The notes: generated by a model not told the origin, from the letters alone. A stretch of DNA of 46,408 nucleotides from an uncultured Lachnospiraceae bacterium (GCA_946631295.1 CAMOZY010000013.1:1-46408), one strand, 5' to 3'. Counted from the first letter of the stretch, positions 17,762 to 26,884 are shown. Program-made: numbers and translations.

Positions 17762-18472
17762 ATGAGCAGTGAAGCATTTTTGGAAATCAGTGATCTGAAG
17801 AAGAGTTTCGGAACGGGAGAGGCTAAGCAGGATGTTCTTCGTGGAATGGACTTTACCGTGAAAAAGGGTGAATTCTGTGTTCTTCTCGGACCTTCGGGTT
17901 CGGGCAAGTCAACTCTTCTTAACATCATCGGAGGTATCGATACTCCCGATTCGGGATATGTCAGCATTAACGGAGATAAGCTCGAGGATATGAACGAGCA
18001 TCAGCTTACTCTCTACAGAAGAAAACATCTCGGATATGTATTCCAGATGTATAATCTTATTCCAAATCTCAATGTTAAAGAGAATATTGAAGTCGGAGCA
18101 TATCTTTCGGATAAGCCTCTTGATGTGGAGGAGGTTATTACAACTCTCGGACTTCAGGATCATAAATATAAATACCCCAATCAGTTATCCGGAGGACAGC
18201 AGCAGAGAGTATCTATAGGAAGAGCTGTTGTTAAGAATCCGGATATTCTTATGTGCGATGAACCCACGGGAGCTCTGGATTATAAGACATCCAAGGAGAT
18301 ACTTGCGCTGATTGAGGACTGTAATAAGAAATATGGTAGTACGATCATAATGGTCACACATAATGAAGCCATCAAATATATGGCTGATCACGTGATCAAA
18401 CTCAGAGACGGCGTTGTTCGTCATAACGACCTCAATGATAAGAAAATTCCGGCTTCCGAGCTTGAATGGTAA
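17762..18472 (+). CDS. ABC transporter ATPase subunit, MacB/LolD type
   Basis: The product is 236 residues. Walker A is GPSGSGKST (43-51), the Q-loop is FQMYNLIPNLNV, the signature LSGGQQQR (142-149), Walker B ILMCDEPTGALD and the H-loop VTHN. The LNVKENIE and GALD motifs are typical of the LolD/MacB/FtsE-like group that works with FtsX-type permeases. It powers the permease encoded by the next gene, which starts 12 bases after this stop behind AAGGAGG. It is the first gene after the manganese riboswitch, so its expression should rise with Mn2+; this is inferred from the leader, not known for such transporters. Confidence 0.92.
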   Translation: MSSEAFLEISDLKKSFGTGEAKQDVLRGMDFTVKKGEFCVLLGPSGSGKSTLLNIIGGIDTPDSGYVSINGDKLEDMNEHQLTLYRRKHLGYVFQMYNLIPNLNVKENIEVGAYLSDKPLDVEEVITTLGLQDHKYKYPNQLSGGQQQRVSIGRAVVKNPDILMCDEPTGALDYKTSKEILALIEDCNKKYGSTIIMVTHNEAIKYMADHVIKLRDGVVRHNDLNDKKIPASELEW

Positions 18473-18483
18473 GGAGGCTGATC

Positions 18484-21177
18484 ATGAGAAATCCTCTTAT
18501 AAAAAGAATTCCGAAGGAACTTGTTTCGGAGTGGCATAAGTATCTGGTTATCATAGTGTTCATGGTGGTGATGATCAGCGTTATATCGGGTATGTATGTC
18601 GGACACGACAGCATGCTTGCTTCTGTCTATGCAAACAGGGATGATCTTAATCTCGAGGACGGACGTTTTGAATTGTCCAAAAAGGCTTCACAGGAACTGA
18701 TTGATGCCATAGCATCAGGCGAAATAGCTGATGTCCGTGAATACTTTATCAGTGAAGGAATGAAAGAGGCTGATGAAAAGGTAGCCGAAGCGATAGAAGA
18801 AGAACTGTCTGAAAGGGTTACGGAAGCGATAGAAGAAGGCGTCAGAACACAGTGCGAGTTCTACGGTATTACCGATGAAGAAGTTATTAAGGAGCAGATA
18901 GATAAGGCAATAGAAGAAAACTTTGACGAAGCGCTTGAAGAAGCAAGAGATTCTGATGAGTTCAGGAAGGCTGTAGATGAGGCATACGAGGAAGCTCATA
19001 ATGAGGTGATCAAAGCTGTTGATGAAGAATGGGATAAGATTGCAGACAGATATGAACTGAACGATGAAGGCTTTGTTCCTGTTCCTGTGACAGTATATGA
19101 GCATTTCTACAGGGAAGAAGATGAAGATGATAATAACGATGGTGTAACTGATGCCAATGTAAGGATATTTAGGAGTGATTCAACCATAGATATGGCATCT
19201 TTCAATTATGGACGTGCTCCCGAGACTGCTGACGAGATTGCCATAGACAGGATGCATGCATCCAATCTGGGGGTTGAGATAGGTGACAGTATCACAGTTG
19301 GAACTAAGAAGTTTGAGGTGGTTGGACTTCTTTCATATGTTAATTACCTGACACTTCATGAATCCAATAAAGACATGATGTTCGATGCGTTCGGATTTGA
19401 TGTTGCAATGGTAACTCCTGATGGCTTTGATTCACTCACATCAAGGATCCATTACAATTATGCTTTTAAATATGATACAAAACCTGCTGATAAAATCGAA
19501 CAGGCAGACTATTCCGAAAGATTCATGAAATCAATCATCACTCAGACTCTTGTTTATGATAATGAGATAGAGGATTATCTGCCTGAATATGCCAGTCAGG
19601 CAAGCAATTTTGCAATAACCGATATCGAAGGTGATTCGTCCGCTACGGCAATACTCTGTTATATCCTCATCGGAGTAATAGCCTTCATATTCGCAATCAC
19701 AATCAGTAATACCATTGATAAAGAGTGTACAGTAATAGGAACACTGAGAGCTTCCGGGTACAGCAGGAGAGAACTTACGATCCATTATATGTCCATGCCG
19801 GTAATCGTTACCCTGATAGGTGCAATCATCGGTAATGTTCTGGGCTATACGGCTTTCAAGGATTTTATGGTCAATATGTATTACGAAAGTTACAGCCTTC
19901 CGACATGCGGACTTGTATGGAGTTCTGACGCACTGGCCAAGACTACCGTAATTCCTCTTTTACTGATGTTCTTCATCAATCTGTTCATCATTGTCAGGAA
20001 ATTACAGATTAGCCCGCTTCGTTTTCTGAGACATGATCTGATAAAGACGAAGAGAACAAAGGCTATGAGACTTCCTCGATGGTCTTTTATGAGAAGATTC
20101 AGACTGAGGATTTTGTTCCAAAATATACCTAATTACATCGTACTTATTTTCGGTGTTATCTTCATTGAACTGATGCTTTGTTTTGCCTTTGGCCTTCCCG
20201 ATTCTCTTGATCATTATGCAAAAAAGGCTCCCGAAATGGTATTTGCGGATTATCAGTATATGCTGATGAGCAGCACCGATGACGATGATGAGATCATAAC
20301 CACATCTGAAGAATCAGCCGAACGCTTCGGAGCAGTTTCCCTGCTTTATCCCAAGGTAAGCAGCGGAATGCGTGAAGGAATGGGAACCGGAGGAGATGAG
20401 AGCGTAACAGTTTATGGTATTGTACCGGATAGTACTTACATTAATATCCCGGATGAAACTTCAGAAGGGAAAGTATATATATCCAGCGCATTCAGCAACA
20501 AGTTCGGATTAAAAGTCGGTGACCCCATAACGCTTCATGAGGAATATGAGAATCAGTCCTATGATTTTACCGTAGCAGGCTTTGTGGATTATGACGGTGG
20601 AATTGCCGCATTTATGAATATCGATAATTTTAATACGATATTTGAAAAAGATGAGGATGAATTCTCAGGATATTTTTCAAATAATGAGATCACTGATATA
20701 GATGATCAGTATATTGCAACAGTCATTACATCAGATGATATCAAGAAGGTAACAGTACAGCTCAATCATTCATTCGGAACGATCATCAGGATGTTCAAAT
20801 ATGCCCTTGTTATCCTGGCGGCAGCTCTCATATATCTTCTCGCCAAGATAATCATCGAAAGAAACGAACATTCAATTTCAATGGTGAAAATACTCGGCTT
20901 TAAAAATGGAGAAATAGGAGCGCTTTATATTATACCCACAGCCATAGTGGTAATCATATTTGCCATTGTCAGTTTTGTAATCGGATATTGTCTGATGATA
21001 TGGGTATTTGGCGTGTTCCTGATGAATTTTGACGGATACTTCGCATTCTATATGTCTGTAGAATCGATGGTTTTGTCCATCGTATATCTTCTGATCGGAT
21101 ATACATTTGTCTCTGTTATAGACTTCTTCAGGATCAAGAGGATTCCCATGGATGTGGCGCTTAAGAATGTGGAATGA
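18484..21177 (+). CDS. FtsX/MacB-type ABC permease with acidic helical insert
   Basis: The product is 897 residues. One N-terminal helix (about 20-40) precedes a large extracytoplasmic region. Three helices follow near 395-520 (around LCYILIGVIAFIFAITIS), then a helix near 555, a second outer domain, and three C-terminal helices, giving two FtsX domains. The first outer region contains, at about residues 65-190, a highly charged helical stretch full of Glu and Asp (EEELSERVTEAIEEGV, KAIEENFDEALEEARDSDEF) unlike ordinary MacB-type loops. It may be a coiled coil or bind divalent metal. The start at 18484 was chosen because AAGGAGG (18471-18477) precedes it; the ATG at 18466 overlaps the ATPase gene. 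Confidence 0.88.
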   Translation: MRNPLIKRIPKELVSEWHKYLVIIVFMVVMISVISGMYVGHDSMLASVYANRDDLNLEDGRFELSKKASQELIDAIASGEIADVREYFISEGMKEADEKVAEAIEEELSERVTEAIEEGVRTQCEFYGITDEEVIKEQIDKAIEENFDEALEEARDSDEFRKAVDEAYEEAHNEVIKAVDEEWDKIADRYELNDEGFVPVPVTVYEHFYREEDEDDNNDGVTDANVRIFRSDSTIDMASFNYGRAPETADEIAIDRMHASNLGVEIGDSITVGTKKFEVVGLLSYVNYLTLHESNKDMMFDAFGFDVAMVTPDGFDSLTSRIHYNYAFKYDTKPADKIEQADYSERFMKSIITQTLVYDNEIEDYLPEYASQASNFAITDIEGDSSATAILCYILIGVIAFIFAITISNTIDKECTVIGTLRASGYSRRELTIHYMSMPVIVTLIGAIIGNVLGYTAFKDFMVNMYYESYSLPTCGLVWSSDALAKTTVIPLLLMFFINLFIIVRKLQISPLRFLRHDLIKTKRTKAMRLPRWSFMRRFRLRILFQNIPNYIVLIFGVIFIELMLCFAFGLPDSLDHYAKKAPEMVFADYQYMLMSSTDDDDEIITTSEESAERFGAVSLLYPKVSSGMREGMGTGGDESVTVYGIVPDSTYINIPDETSEGKVYISSAFSNKFGLKVGDPITLHEEYENQSYDFTVAGFVDYDGGIAAFMNIDNFNTIFEKDEDEFSGYFSNNEITDIDDQYIATVITSDDIKKVTVQLNHSFGTIIRMFKYALVILAAALIYLLAKIIIERNEHSISMVKILGFKNGEIGALYIIPTAIVVIIFAIVSFVIGYCLMIWVFGVFLMNFDGYFAFYMSVESMVLSIVYLLIGYTFVSVIDFFRIKRIPMDVALKNVE

Positions 21178-21225
21178 TGTAATCTGCAAACGGTATTTGA
21201 TCCGGGAATCAAAGGAGATTAACAT

Positions 21226-21924
21226 ATGGCAGATAATCATATAATGATTTCTGATCTTCCGTATTGTGAACCGATAAAGGAATGGCTGGAAAAACGATAT
21301 GGCAGGGATGAAGCTGCAGAAATCTGGAGGAAAACAGAAGAGCAGTACAACGAATACCTGATCGATCTGCCTGATTATGGTGGCAGAAAAAATGTTCATG
21401 CAATGGCTATCTACGGTGGACTGATCATATTCTCAATGTATCCGAATCTTCCGGATCAGCCGCCTATATCTGAAATTCAGGATTTTGTTGCCAATCTGTT
21501 TATGGGGCCGTTTGTTAAGCTGGGTAATGTGATGAATCTCAACCGTTCATTCGATATGTGGCTTATTAATAAAGTATTCCAGAAAACCGGGGATGGTGAC
21601 AGAAGAGATATCGCAAAGTATCCTGAAGGATTCATAAATGTCGGAGTGCCATATGACAAGGAAAAGCATATAGCCAGATATAGTTTTACCCAGTGTCCCA
21701 ATGCAGAATTTGCCAAAAAGCATAATCTGCTACATGTCCTGCCGGTTTTATGCAACTCTGATTTCTTCGGGATAGAGCAGATTCATGGAACACTTATCCG
21801 ATGCGGTACTTGCGGCAATAGTGATCACTGCGATTACTGTGTTGTGGGTAGCGGGAATCCTATGGCAAATGAGTATGAGATTGCAACAGATGATAATGGA
21901 TTTCTTGTCAGCAGAAAGAAGTAA
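21226..21924 (+). CDS. ATC-hydrolase-like protein, second copy
   Basis: The product is 232 residues and soluble. The C-terminal half has the same cysteine and acid layout as the protein at 1928-2578: YSFTQCPNAEFAKKHN, then PVLCNSDFFGIEQI, then a cysteine-rich end CGTCGNSDHCDYCVVGS. I assign it to the L-2-amino-thiazoline-4-carboxylic acid hydrolase-like family with moderate confidence. The extra cysteines near residues 192-205 could bind a metal. AAAGGAG precedes the ATG, 48 bases after the permease gene, so it may belong to the riboswitch-controlled transcript. Substrate unknown. Confidence 0.55.
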   Translation: MADNHIMISDLPYCEPIKEWLEKRYGRDEAAEIWRKTEEQYNEYLIDLPDYGGRKNVHAMAIYGGLIIFSMYPNLPDQPPISEIQDFVANLFMGPFVKLGNVMNLNRSFDMWLINKVFQKTGDGDRRDIAKYPEGFINVGVPYDKEKHIARYSFTQCPNAEFAKKHNLLHVLPVLCNSDFFGIEQIHGTLIRCGTCGNSDHCDYCVVGSGNPMANEYEIATDDNGFLVSRKK

Positions 21925-21953
21925 TCATTTAGTGAGTATAGTGAGGAATGGAT

Positions 21954-22442
21954 ATGATCCTGTTTATTGAATGTCTTATAGCAATTGTGTTGTTTTCTCT
22001 GATAGTAGTGCCTATGACGGCAAAGGATCCAATTGGTGTGATCAGTGATTATCCGCCCGCAATACGTAATAGGCGTGTCCAACGAGGGCTGACCAAAGAG
22101 ACAGAAAGAAGATTTGAAGGGAAAGATCTGGTCCGTAAGGGAGTTGCCATCATTGTCCTGATAATAGTTGCTGCTTTGGTGATGGTTAAGATCAATCATG
22201 CTCAGACTTTCATACAGGGATTCGGATATACCTATATCATCTGGTTGTCAATTACATGGTTTGATGCTCTGGTACTTGACTGCATATGGTTCTGTCATTC
22301 AAAACGGGTACGCATTCCGGGAACAGAGGATATGAAAGAATACCATGACTATCTGTTCCACATTAAGCAAAGCTGCATTGGCTCTCTTTTGGGATTGCCC
22401 GCGTGCCTTGTAGTAGGCTTGGTTGTTATGCTGTTTGCTTGA
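21954..22442 (+). CDS. small membrane protein, PGTE family member 1
   Basis: The product is 162 residues with four predicted membrane helices. I do not recognise a named function. It carries DALVLDCIWFCHSKRVRIPGTEDM between helices 3 and 4. The same pattern (aspartates, W..H, IPGTED) recurs in the gene at 23787, and a related one (FPEVE) in the gene at 23275, so the three are paralogues. I use the ATG at 21954 because GAGGA (21943-21947) would abut the ATG at 21948. It lies 29 bases after the preceding gene. Confidence 0.65.
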   Translation: MILFIECLIAIVLFSLIVVPMTAKDPIGVISDYPPAIRNRRVQRGLTKETERRFEGKDLVRKGVAIIVLIIVAALVMVKINHAQTFIQGFGYTYIIWLSITWFDALVLDCIWFCHSKRVRIPGTEDMKEYHDYLFHIKQSCIGSLLGLPACLVVGLVVMLFA

Positions 22443-22478
22443 ATATGAATCTGCGAGGAATTTTAAAGGTAAGATTGT

Positions 22479-23180
22479 ATGAAGGCTGAATACGTGAAAC
22501 CGGATTGGGACAGGATAGCACATCTATTTAAACTTGGAATAATAGCTTCTCTTTTAGCACTAGTCGGCGGAGACATGGTCCTTGGATGGGGAACACCTGA
22601 TCCGGCGCTGACAGGGATGGAACAGTATTTTTCCAGATATAATGAGGTTTCGGATTCGAGGATATTCTGGTCTGCTACGTTAGGTATGATAGGAATAACT
22701 ATCGAGACCATGTGTTTCTTTGGAATATACAGACTCATTGCATCCAAATCTCAAAAGTATGCACATGCTTACAGGGCAGGACTTATCGGAATGCTTGTTT
22801 TCGGTCCGTTCTGTCATGTGATGTGTTGTGCCACAATATATCATCATAATGCTGTCGCCAGGATAGATTATTTTCATGCAATAGATGAAGCACTGAAATT
22901 TGCCAAGATGTTTCTTCTTCCTGTCACAAGTATATTTTTTGTGTTTTTTATGGTCATGAATATAGTTCAGATAATGGCCTTTGCAAAGGGAAGGACACCA
23001 TATCCGGGATGGTGCTGGGTTTTTTCGATGCTTGTGGGAATAATCGATATAGTGGTCATGAAACTTGCAGGTGAACATGCATGGGCATATGCGATATCGA
23101 CAGGATGGCTGAGCTTCGGTAGCCTTGTTACATTCACCGGACTGCTTCTGAATATGTCAAAAGCCAGGAAGAATGAATAA
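22479..23180 (+). CDS. multi-pass membrane protein, DUF6796-like (paralogue 1)
   Basis: The product is 233 residues with about six membrane helices. The N-terminal helix ends in GGDMVLGWGTP. The same GD-M/F layout occurs in the proteins at 25915 (GDFMFAATG) and, less well kept, at 30269 (GITDCMLAYT), so I treat the three as a paralogous family. From memory the fold resembles proteins labelled DUF6796; this was not checked. His and Cys residues cluster near the middle (GPFCHVMCCATIYHHN), which is notable among metal-linked genes. Function unknown. It starts 36 bases after the preceding gene and has a fair ribosome site (AAAGGT). Confidence 0.65.
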   Translation: MKAEYVKPDWDRIAHLFKLGIIASLLALVGGDMVLGWGTPDPALTGMEQYFSRYNEVSDSRIFWSATLGMIGITIETMCFFGIYRLIASKSQKYAHAYRAGLIGMLVFGPFCHVMCCATIYHHNAVARIDYFHAIDEALKFAKMFLLPVTSIFFVFFMVMNIVQIMAFAKGRTPYPGWCWVFSMLVGIIDIVVMKLAGEHAWAYAISTGWLSFGSLVTFTGLLLNMSKARKNE

Positions 23181-23185
23181 GAGTA

Positions 23186-23218
23186 TATAATTTTGCTATT
23201 AGGTTAGCTGATGCTAAT
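23186..23218 (+). promoter_or_regulatory. GTTAG-N6-CTAAT operator (site 7) with possible -10
   Basis: GTTAGCTGATGCTAAT (23203-23218) matches nine of the ten arm positions. TATAAT at 23186-23191 is a possible -10, eleven bases upstream; no good -35 is seen. It stands before the membrane-protein and hydrolase run that begins at 23275. Confidence 0.65.
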
Positions 23219-23274
23219 TGTTGATTGCAGAAAATAGAAATACAGGTCTGCTGTAGAAATGGAGGAGTTATATC

Positions 23275-23772
23275 ATGTTTTTAACATTATTTCTCGCAAT
23301 TGTCTTTTGCGTAGCAATCACGCTTATGATGTTCGCAGCAGTTGCTTTTATTCAGGATAAGAAATTCTTTTCTTCTGCACCGAAAGAGGCACAGGAAGCA
23401 CTTATACCAAGGGATAAGGAACTGTTCTATGGTGCAAGATGCATCGGATGGACACTTATGGTTTTCAGTTTTCTTATGATCATCGGTGTTGGAGTGATCT
23501 CCATCTGGGATGGCTTCAGAAGTGAGTTTTCATTTTTGCAGTTCTTTCTTAGGTTTGTGCTGATCTTTACCATATATAAGATCTACGACATGGTCTGCTT
23601 TGACTATTTTCTACTTATGAAGTTTCATTTTTTTCAGTTTTATTTTCCGGAGGTTGAAAGTGTGTATGCGAACAGAAAGTATGGGTACAACATCAAGAGT
23701 CAGCTTCTGAAACTTCTGGTGATATTTCCTGCAGCTTCAGCTCTTGCAGCATGGATTTGTTCACTATTTTAA
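23275..23772 (+). CDS. small membrane protein, PGTE-like family member 2
   Basis: The product is 165 residues with four predicted helices. The segment YDMVCFDYFLLMKFHFFQFYF ending in PEVE corresponds to the D...D...H...PGTE region of its paralogues at 21954 and 23787. No named function is recognised. GGAGGAG precedes the ATG, and the gene is first behind operator site 7. The paralogue at 23787 begins 14 bases after its stop, so the two may act as a pair. Confidence 0.65.
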   Translation: MFLTLFLAIVFCVAITLMMFAAVAFIQDKKFFSSAPKEAQEALIPRDKELFYGARCIGWTLMVFSFLMIIGVGVISIWDGFRSEFSFLQFFLRFVLIFTIYKIYDMVCFDYFLLMKFHFFQFYFPEVESVYANRKYGYNIKSQLLKLLVIFPAASALAAWICSLF

Positions 23773-23786
23773 AAGGAGGATATCTA

Positions 23787-24281
23787 ATGCTTTTCTTGAA
23801 AGTTATCTTTGAAGGTCTCGGTCTTGGATTTCTATTGTATCTTATATGTGCCATAGGTATCAGAAACGGTGCGGTTGGTATGGTTCATATGTATAGCAGC
23901 GAAGTTCAAAATCGTGTGATTAAAAAAGGACTTACCACAGCTGAGAAGATAAAAAGAAGAAGCATAATATTTAAATGCTTGTGCATCCCCGGATATTTCG
24001 TTTATGTTCTTGTGTGTGCTTATGCAATCAACGGAGCGAGAGGCTTTAAAAGCGGATTCTGGCAGATGTTTATGATCCTTTCAATCATGAATCTCATTGA
24101 CAGGATTCTTGTTGACGGATACTGGGTTGGACATACAAATTCCTGGATCATTCCCGGAACAGAGGATCTGAGACCATACATCACGACGAATGACAAGAAG
24201 AAAAAATGGATCATGGGCACTGTGGGAATGGCAGTCATATCAGCAATTCTTTCAGGCATTATGTGCCTGATCATAAAATGA
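23787..24281 (+). CDS. small membrane protein, PGTE family member 3
   Basis: The product is 164 residues with four predicted helices and the segment DRILVDGYWVGHTNSW then IIPGTEDLRPY. It is closest to the protein at 21954. The ATG at 23787 follows AAAGGAGG (23772-23779). An in-frame ATG at 23751 is inside the preceding gene and is rejected. The short loop KKGLTTAEKIKRR is strongly basic and likely cytoplasmic. Function unknown. Confidence 0.65.
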   Translation: MLFLKVIFEGLGLGFLLYLICAIGIRNGAVGMVHMYSSEVQNRVIKKGLTTAEKIKRRSIIFKCLCIPGYFVYVLVCAYAINGARGFKSGFWQMFMILSIMNLIDRILVDGYWVGHTNSWIIPGTEDLRPYITTNDKKKKWIMGTVGMAVISAILSGIMCLIIK

Positions 24282-24302
24282 TAATAAAAGTGTGATAATA
24301 GG

Positions 24303-24950
24303 ATGAGACACGAGGATTTCAATTATAAACAACACGGTTTTGTCGGACATCTTGCTGAACCTGATAACGGAAGTGACAGGGCTGTGATAATTGTCATGGT
24401 TAGTCCTACGCATGTACCGTTTGAAGGTACCTTAAATGATAAAAAGACAATGACAGGTCAAAGCGTTGCAACATGGAAAGGTGAGGATATACCGTTTGTG
24501 ACAGCGGATTTCTCAAAGGTCAAAGCAGGAAAATACCAAAAACATCAGGATGCAAAATGCAAAGTAACAGGAATGTGGGTGGCATATCACGATGCATATA
24601 CGAACATTGAAAAGGTAAAGTCAGCAAAACTAACTCCTGATACATCAGGTGCCAGGATACTTCTTATAGCAGGTGATGAGGATGAGGCCTGGCCCGCTGA
24701 ATATTCAGTCAGAGTGCTTGAATATGGCCTTAAGACTGCCGGGTACAGTAAAGATGTAAAAGTCATTATATACCCTCATGGGAGTCACCTAAATGGTCTT
24801 ATGCCAAACAGGGAACGAGAAAAGAAATTGTATCGCATGATCCCACTCATTGGAATGATGTACAGGACTTTTGGAAAATACAGAAAAGAAAATCTGTTCT
24901 ACTTTGAAAAAACGGAAAAAGAGATCATCGACTGGATAACAAGTGATTAA
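24303..24950 (+). CDS. alpha/beta hydrolase fold protein with the nucleophile region deleted
   Basis: The product is 215 residues. It lines up with the next protein (24981) at both ends but lacks about 85 residues in the middle. Its strand RAVIIVM runs straight into VSPTHVPFEGTLNDKKTM, which corresponds to FTPSDFVMEGFYQDGKDG far beyond the nucleophile in the intact paralogue. The acid (GDEDEAW) and histidine (PHGSHLNG) regions remain; the Ser/Cys elbow is gone. The deletion keeps the frame. It is therefore probably inactive as a hydrolase, or has another role. The ribosome site is weak, and a stop is reached normally. Confidence 0.7.
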   Translation: MRHEDFNYKQHGFVGHLAEPDNGSDRAVIIVMVSPTHVPFEGTLNDKKTMTGQSVATWKGEDIPFVTADFSKVKAGKYQKHQDAKCKVTGMWVAYHDAYTNIEKVKSAKLTPDTSGARILLIAGDEDEAWPAEYSVRVLEYGLKTAGYSKDVKVIIYPHGSHLNGLMPNREREKKLYRMIPLIGMMYRTFGKYRKENLFYFEKTEKEIIDWITSD

Positions 24951-24980
24951 GTAAAGGAAAGTCAGAAAAGAGATAACACT

Positions 24981-25901
24981 ATGAAAGGTATTTTGTTTGA
25001 GCCGGATAAAGATGGATTTTATGGGGCATACTATCCGAATAAGAGTATGAGTGATCATGCTTTTATTGTTATGCTGGGAGATGACGTAGATGGATTGCTG
25101 TGCAGAAATGCCGTGAGATGGCTTCGCGGAAGAGGGTACAACTGTCTTGCAATGGCACCTGCAAAAAAGGATTACGGTCACCACAATTATCCCTTGGAGC
25201 GTTTTGAAAAGGCTATAGCTTATTTGAAATCTCAGGGAAATATAAAGATTGGTATAATCGGTGGATCCACAACGGCGATGCTTGCACTTATTGCAGCTTC
25301 TTATTTTAGCGATATCACCATGACGCTGGCGTTTACTCCAAGTGATTTTGTTATGGAGGGATTCTATCAGGATGGTAAGGATGGAATGAAGGAAAGGCCC
25401 GGAGACGGAGAATCAACGGTTTCATATAATGGAAAGCCTATTAAATATTTTCCTTTTGCATACAGACATCCTGAATACTGGCAGAAGATCATGGAAGAGA
25501 CTAAAGGAACCGGCAATATGCTCTGTTCGGTAGAGATGTTCGAGGAAAGTGAGAGAAGGCATCCACTGCAGGAGGATGAGAAAATCAGGGTCGAAAACAT
25601 CCATGGACATGTCCTTATGGTAGGGGCTAAAGACGATACACTGTGGAATGCATATAAGTATGTTCAGAGAATGGATGAAAGACTGAAGTCTATTCCACAT
25701 GCGTGTACATATGATGCCCTTACCTATGAATATGGTACGCATTTTGTCTTTCCGGAATCCATGATCAAAATGGTTTTACCATTCGGAAGTAAGTTTATTC
25801 TTGGTAAGCTTTTTAAATCAGCAAAGGAACATCCGGAGGAATGCAGGAAGACCAGGATGGATATAGACAGAAAGGTGCAACAGGTACTTAAAAACTGGTA
25901 G
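24981..25901 (+). CDS. alpha/beta hydrolase, BAAT/acyl-CoA thioesterase C-terminal-like
   Basis: The product is 306 residues. The nucleophile elbow is IGIIGGSTTAMLAL with Ser96. The acid is in VGAKDDTLWN (about 217-219) and the histidine in EYGTHFVFP (about 256). This order and the GGSTT elbow resemble the BAAT C-terminal / dienelactone hydrolase-like group, which cleaves thioesters or esters. The substrate is unknown. It lies 30 bases after its truncated paralogue and 13 before the next membrane protein, so all belong to one transcript. Confidence 0.75.
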   Translation: MKGILFEPDKDGFYGAYYPNKSMSDHAFIVMLGDDVDGLLCRNAVRWLRGRGYNCLAMAPAKKDYGHHNYPLERFEKAIAYLKSQGNIKIGIIGGSTTAMLALIAASYFSDITMTLAFTPSDFVMEGFYQDGKDGMKERPGDGESTVSYNGKPIKYFPFAYRHPEYWQKIMEETKGTGNMLCSVEMFEESERRHPLQEDEKIRVENIHGHVLMVGAKDDTLWNAYKYVQRMDERLKSIPHACTYDALTYEYGTHFVFPESMIKMVLPFGSKFILGKLFKSAKEHPEECRKTRMDIDRKVQQVLKNW

Positions 25902-25914
25902 AAGAGGTCAAAAA

Positions 25915-26649
25915 ATGAGTACATATGAAAGAAATAGGATACTACTGATCGCAGGTATTATAGGATGCCTTTTATATGTGATTGGAGATTTTATGTTTGC
26001 CGCAACCGGAAATGGACAGACTACGGAAAGCATAGGTTTCATGGTCCGTATCGCATATCTTGAAATGGGAACCTGGCGAATGTATGCCAGTATTCTCTGT
26101 GGTTTTGTTGGAACATTTCTTTACTACATGGGTTTTCATTGTATGTATGGTCTTTTGAAAAAACATGTTCTGCTACAGGGTGATTCCAGAAATCATATAT
26201 GGGTAAGATTGTTCAGGATTGCCTATATAACAGGCACTGTTTCATGGGCATATGTGCATGCCATTTTTATGACCGTAGCACTGATATTTAAATATGTATA
26301 TCAAACCTATGGTGACATGCAGACTGCGGCAGATATTGCGAACAGAGTCTTCTATGCCAATGCCGCACCTATGATCATTGCCTATGTTTTGTGTGACATC
26401 GGATTGACAGTGATCATGATAACTCTGGTCTGGAAGAGGGTTATACCTCTTAAGAGTACAGCAGCGAGAATCGTGGCTACACTTTGCAATCCTATGATGT
26501 TGCCGGGGGTGATCGGTAATCTGTTCACATTATTCCCATGGCCTGTAAATCAGCTTGATCATGGAACAGAATCCTTTGGACATGCGCTCGTTCTGATACT
26601 TGGTCTGGTCTTACTGAAAGAGATGGGACACACTGGAGAAATTAAATGA
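25915..26649 (+). CDS. multi-pass membrane protein, DUF6796-like (paralogue 2)
   Basis: The product is 244 residues with about six helices. It has IGDFMFAATGNGQ near the N-terminus and GFHCMYGLLKKH after helix 2, matching the layout of the protein at 22479. Function unknown. GAGGT precedes the ATG. Its stop codon overlaps the ATG of a hydrolase remnant (ATGA at 26646), showing that a downstream gene was once translationally coupled to it. Confidence 0.65.
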   Translation: MSTYERNRILLIAGIIGCLLYVIGDFMFAATGNGQTTESIGFMVRIAYLEMGTWRMYASILCGFVGTFLYYMGFHCMYGLLKKHVLLQGDSRNHIWVRLFRIAYITGTVSWAYVHAIFMTVALIFKYVYQTYGDMQTAADIANRVFYANAAPMIIAYVLCDIGLTVIMITLVWKRVIPLKSTAARIVATLCNPMMLPGVIGNLFTLFPWPVNQLDHGTESFGHALVLILGLVLLKEMGHTGEIK

Positions 26650-26815
26650 ATATTCATGAGTTTGGAGAAAAATCTAATCCGGTAATAATGCTGTTGCCCG
26701 TTACAGAAAGTATTTTAAGAATCCGGTGATACACGAACAGGATATGCGCCATGAAGAATTCCTTGGGGTTCATCCTGATGAATGGTGTGGACTTGTAAAA
26801 AGTATATGTATATGA
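26646..26815 (+). pseudogene. alpha/beta hydrolase remnant
   Basis: The first 19 codons read MNIHEFGEKSNPVIMLLPV, a typical hydrolase N-terminus (first strand before the oxyanion loop), then a stop comes soon after. In another frame the 3' end encodes NPVIHEQDMRHEEFLGVHPDEW. This is recognisably the C-terminal histidine region: compare PDMMHGEFVMMHPGEF in the intact hydrolase at 29364. The middle of the gene, roughly 200 codons, is missing and the frame is broken. It overlaps the preceding stop by ATGA. Confidence 0.75.
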
Positions 26816-26842
26816 TCTGTTTTGATGGTGACTGGTACTGAT

Positions 26843-26872
26843 TTGACAGTATTTTCTCTCATGTGCTAATAT
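26843..26872 (+). promoter_or_regulatory. promoter of the riboswitch-mntP transcript
   Basis: TTGACA (26843-26848), 18 bp, TAATAT (26867-26872), just before riboswitch 2. Confidence 0.75.
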
Positions 26873-26884
26873 ACCTCAGTAATT

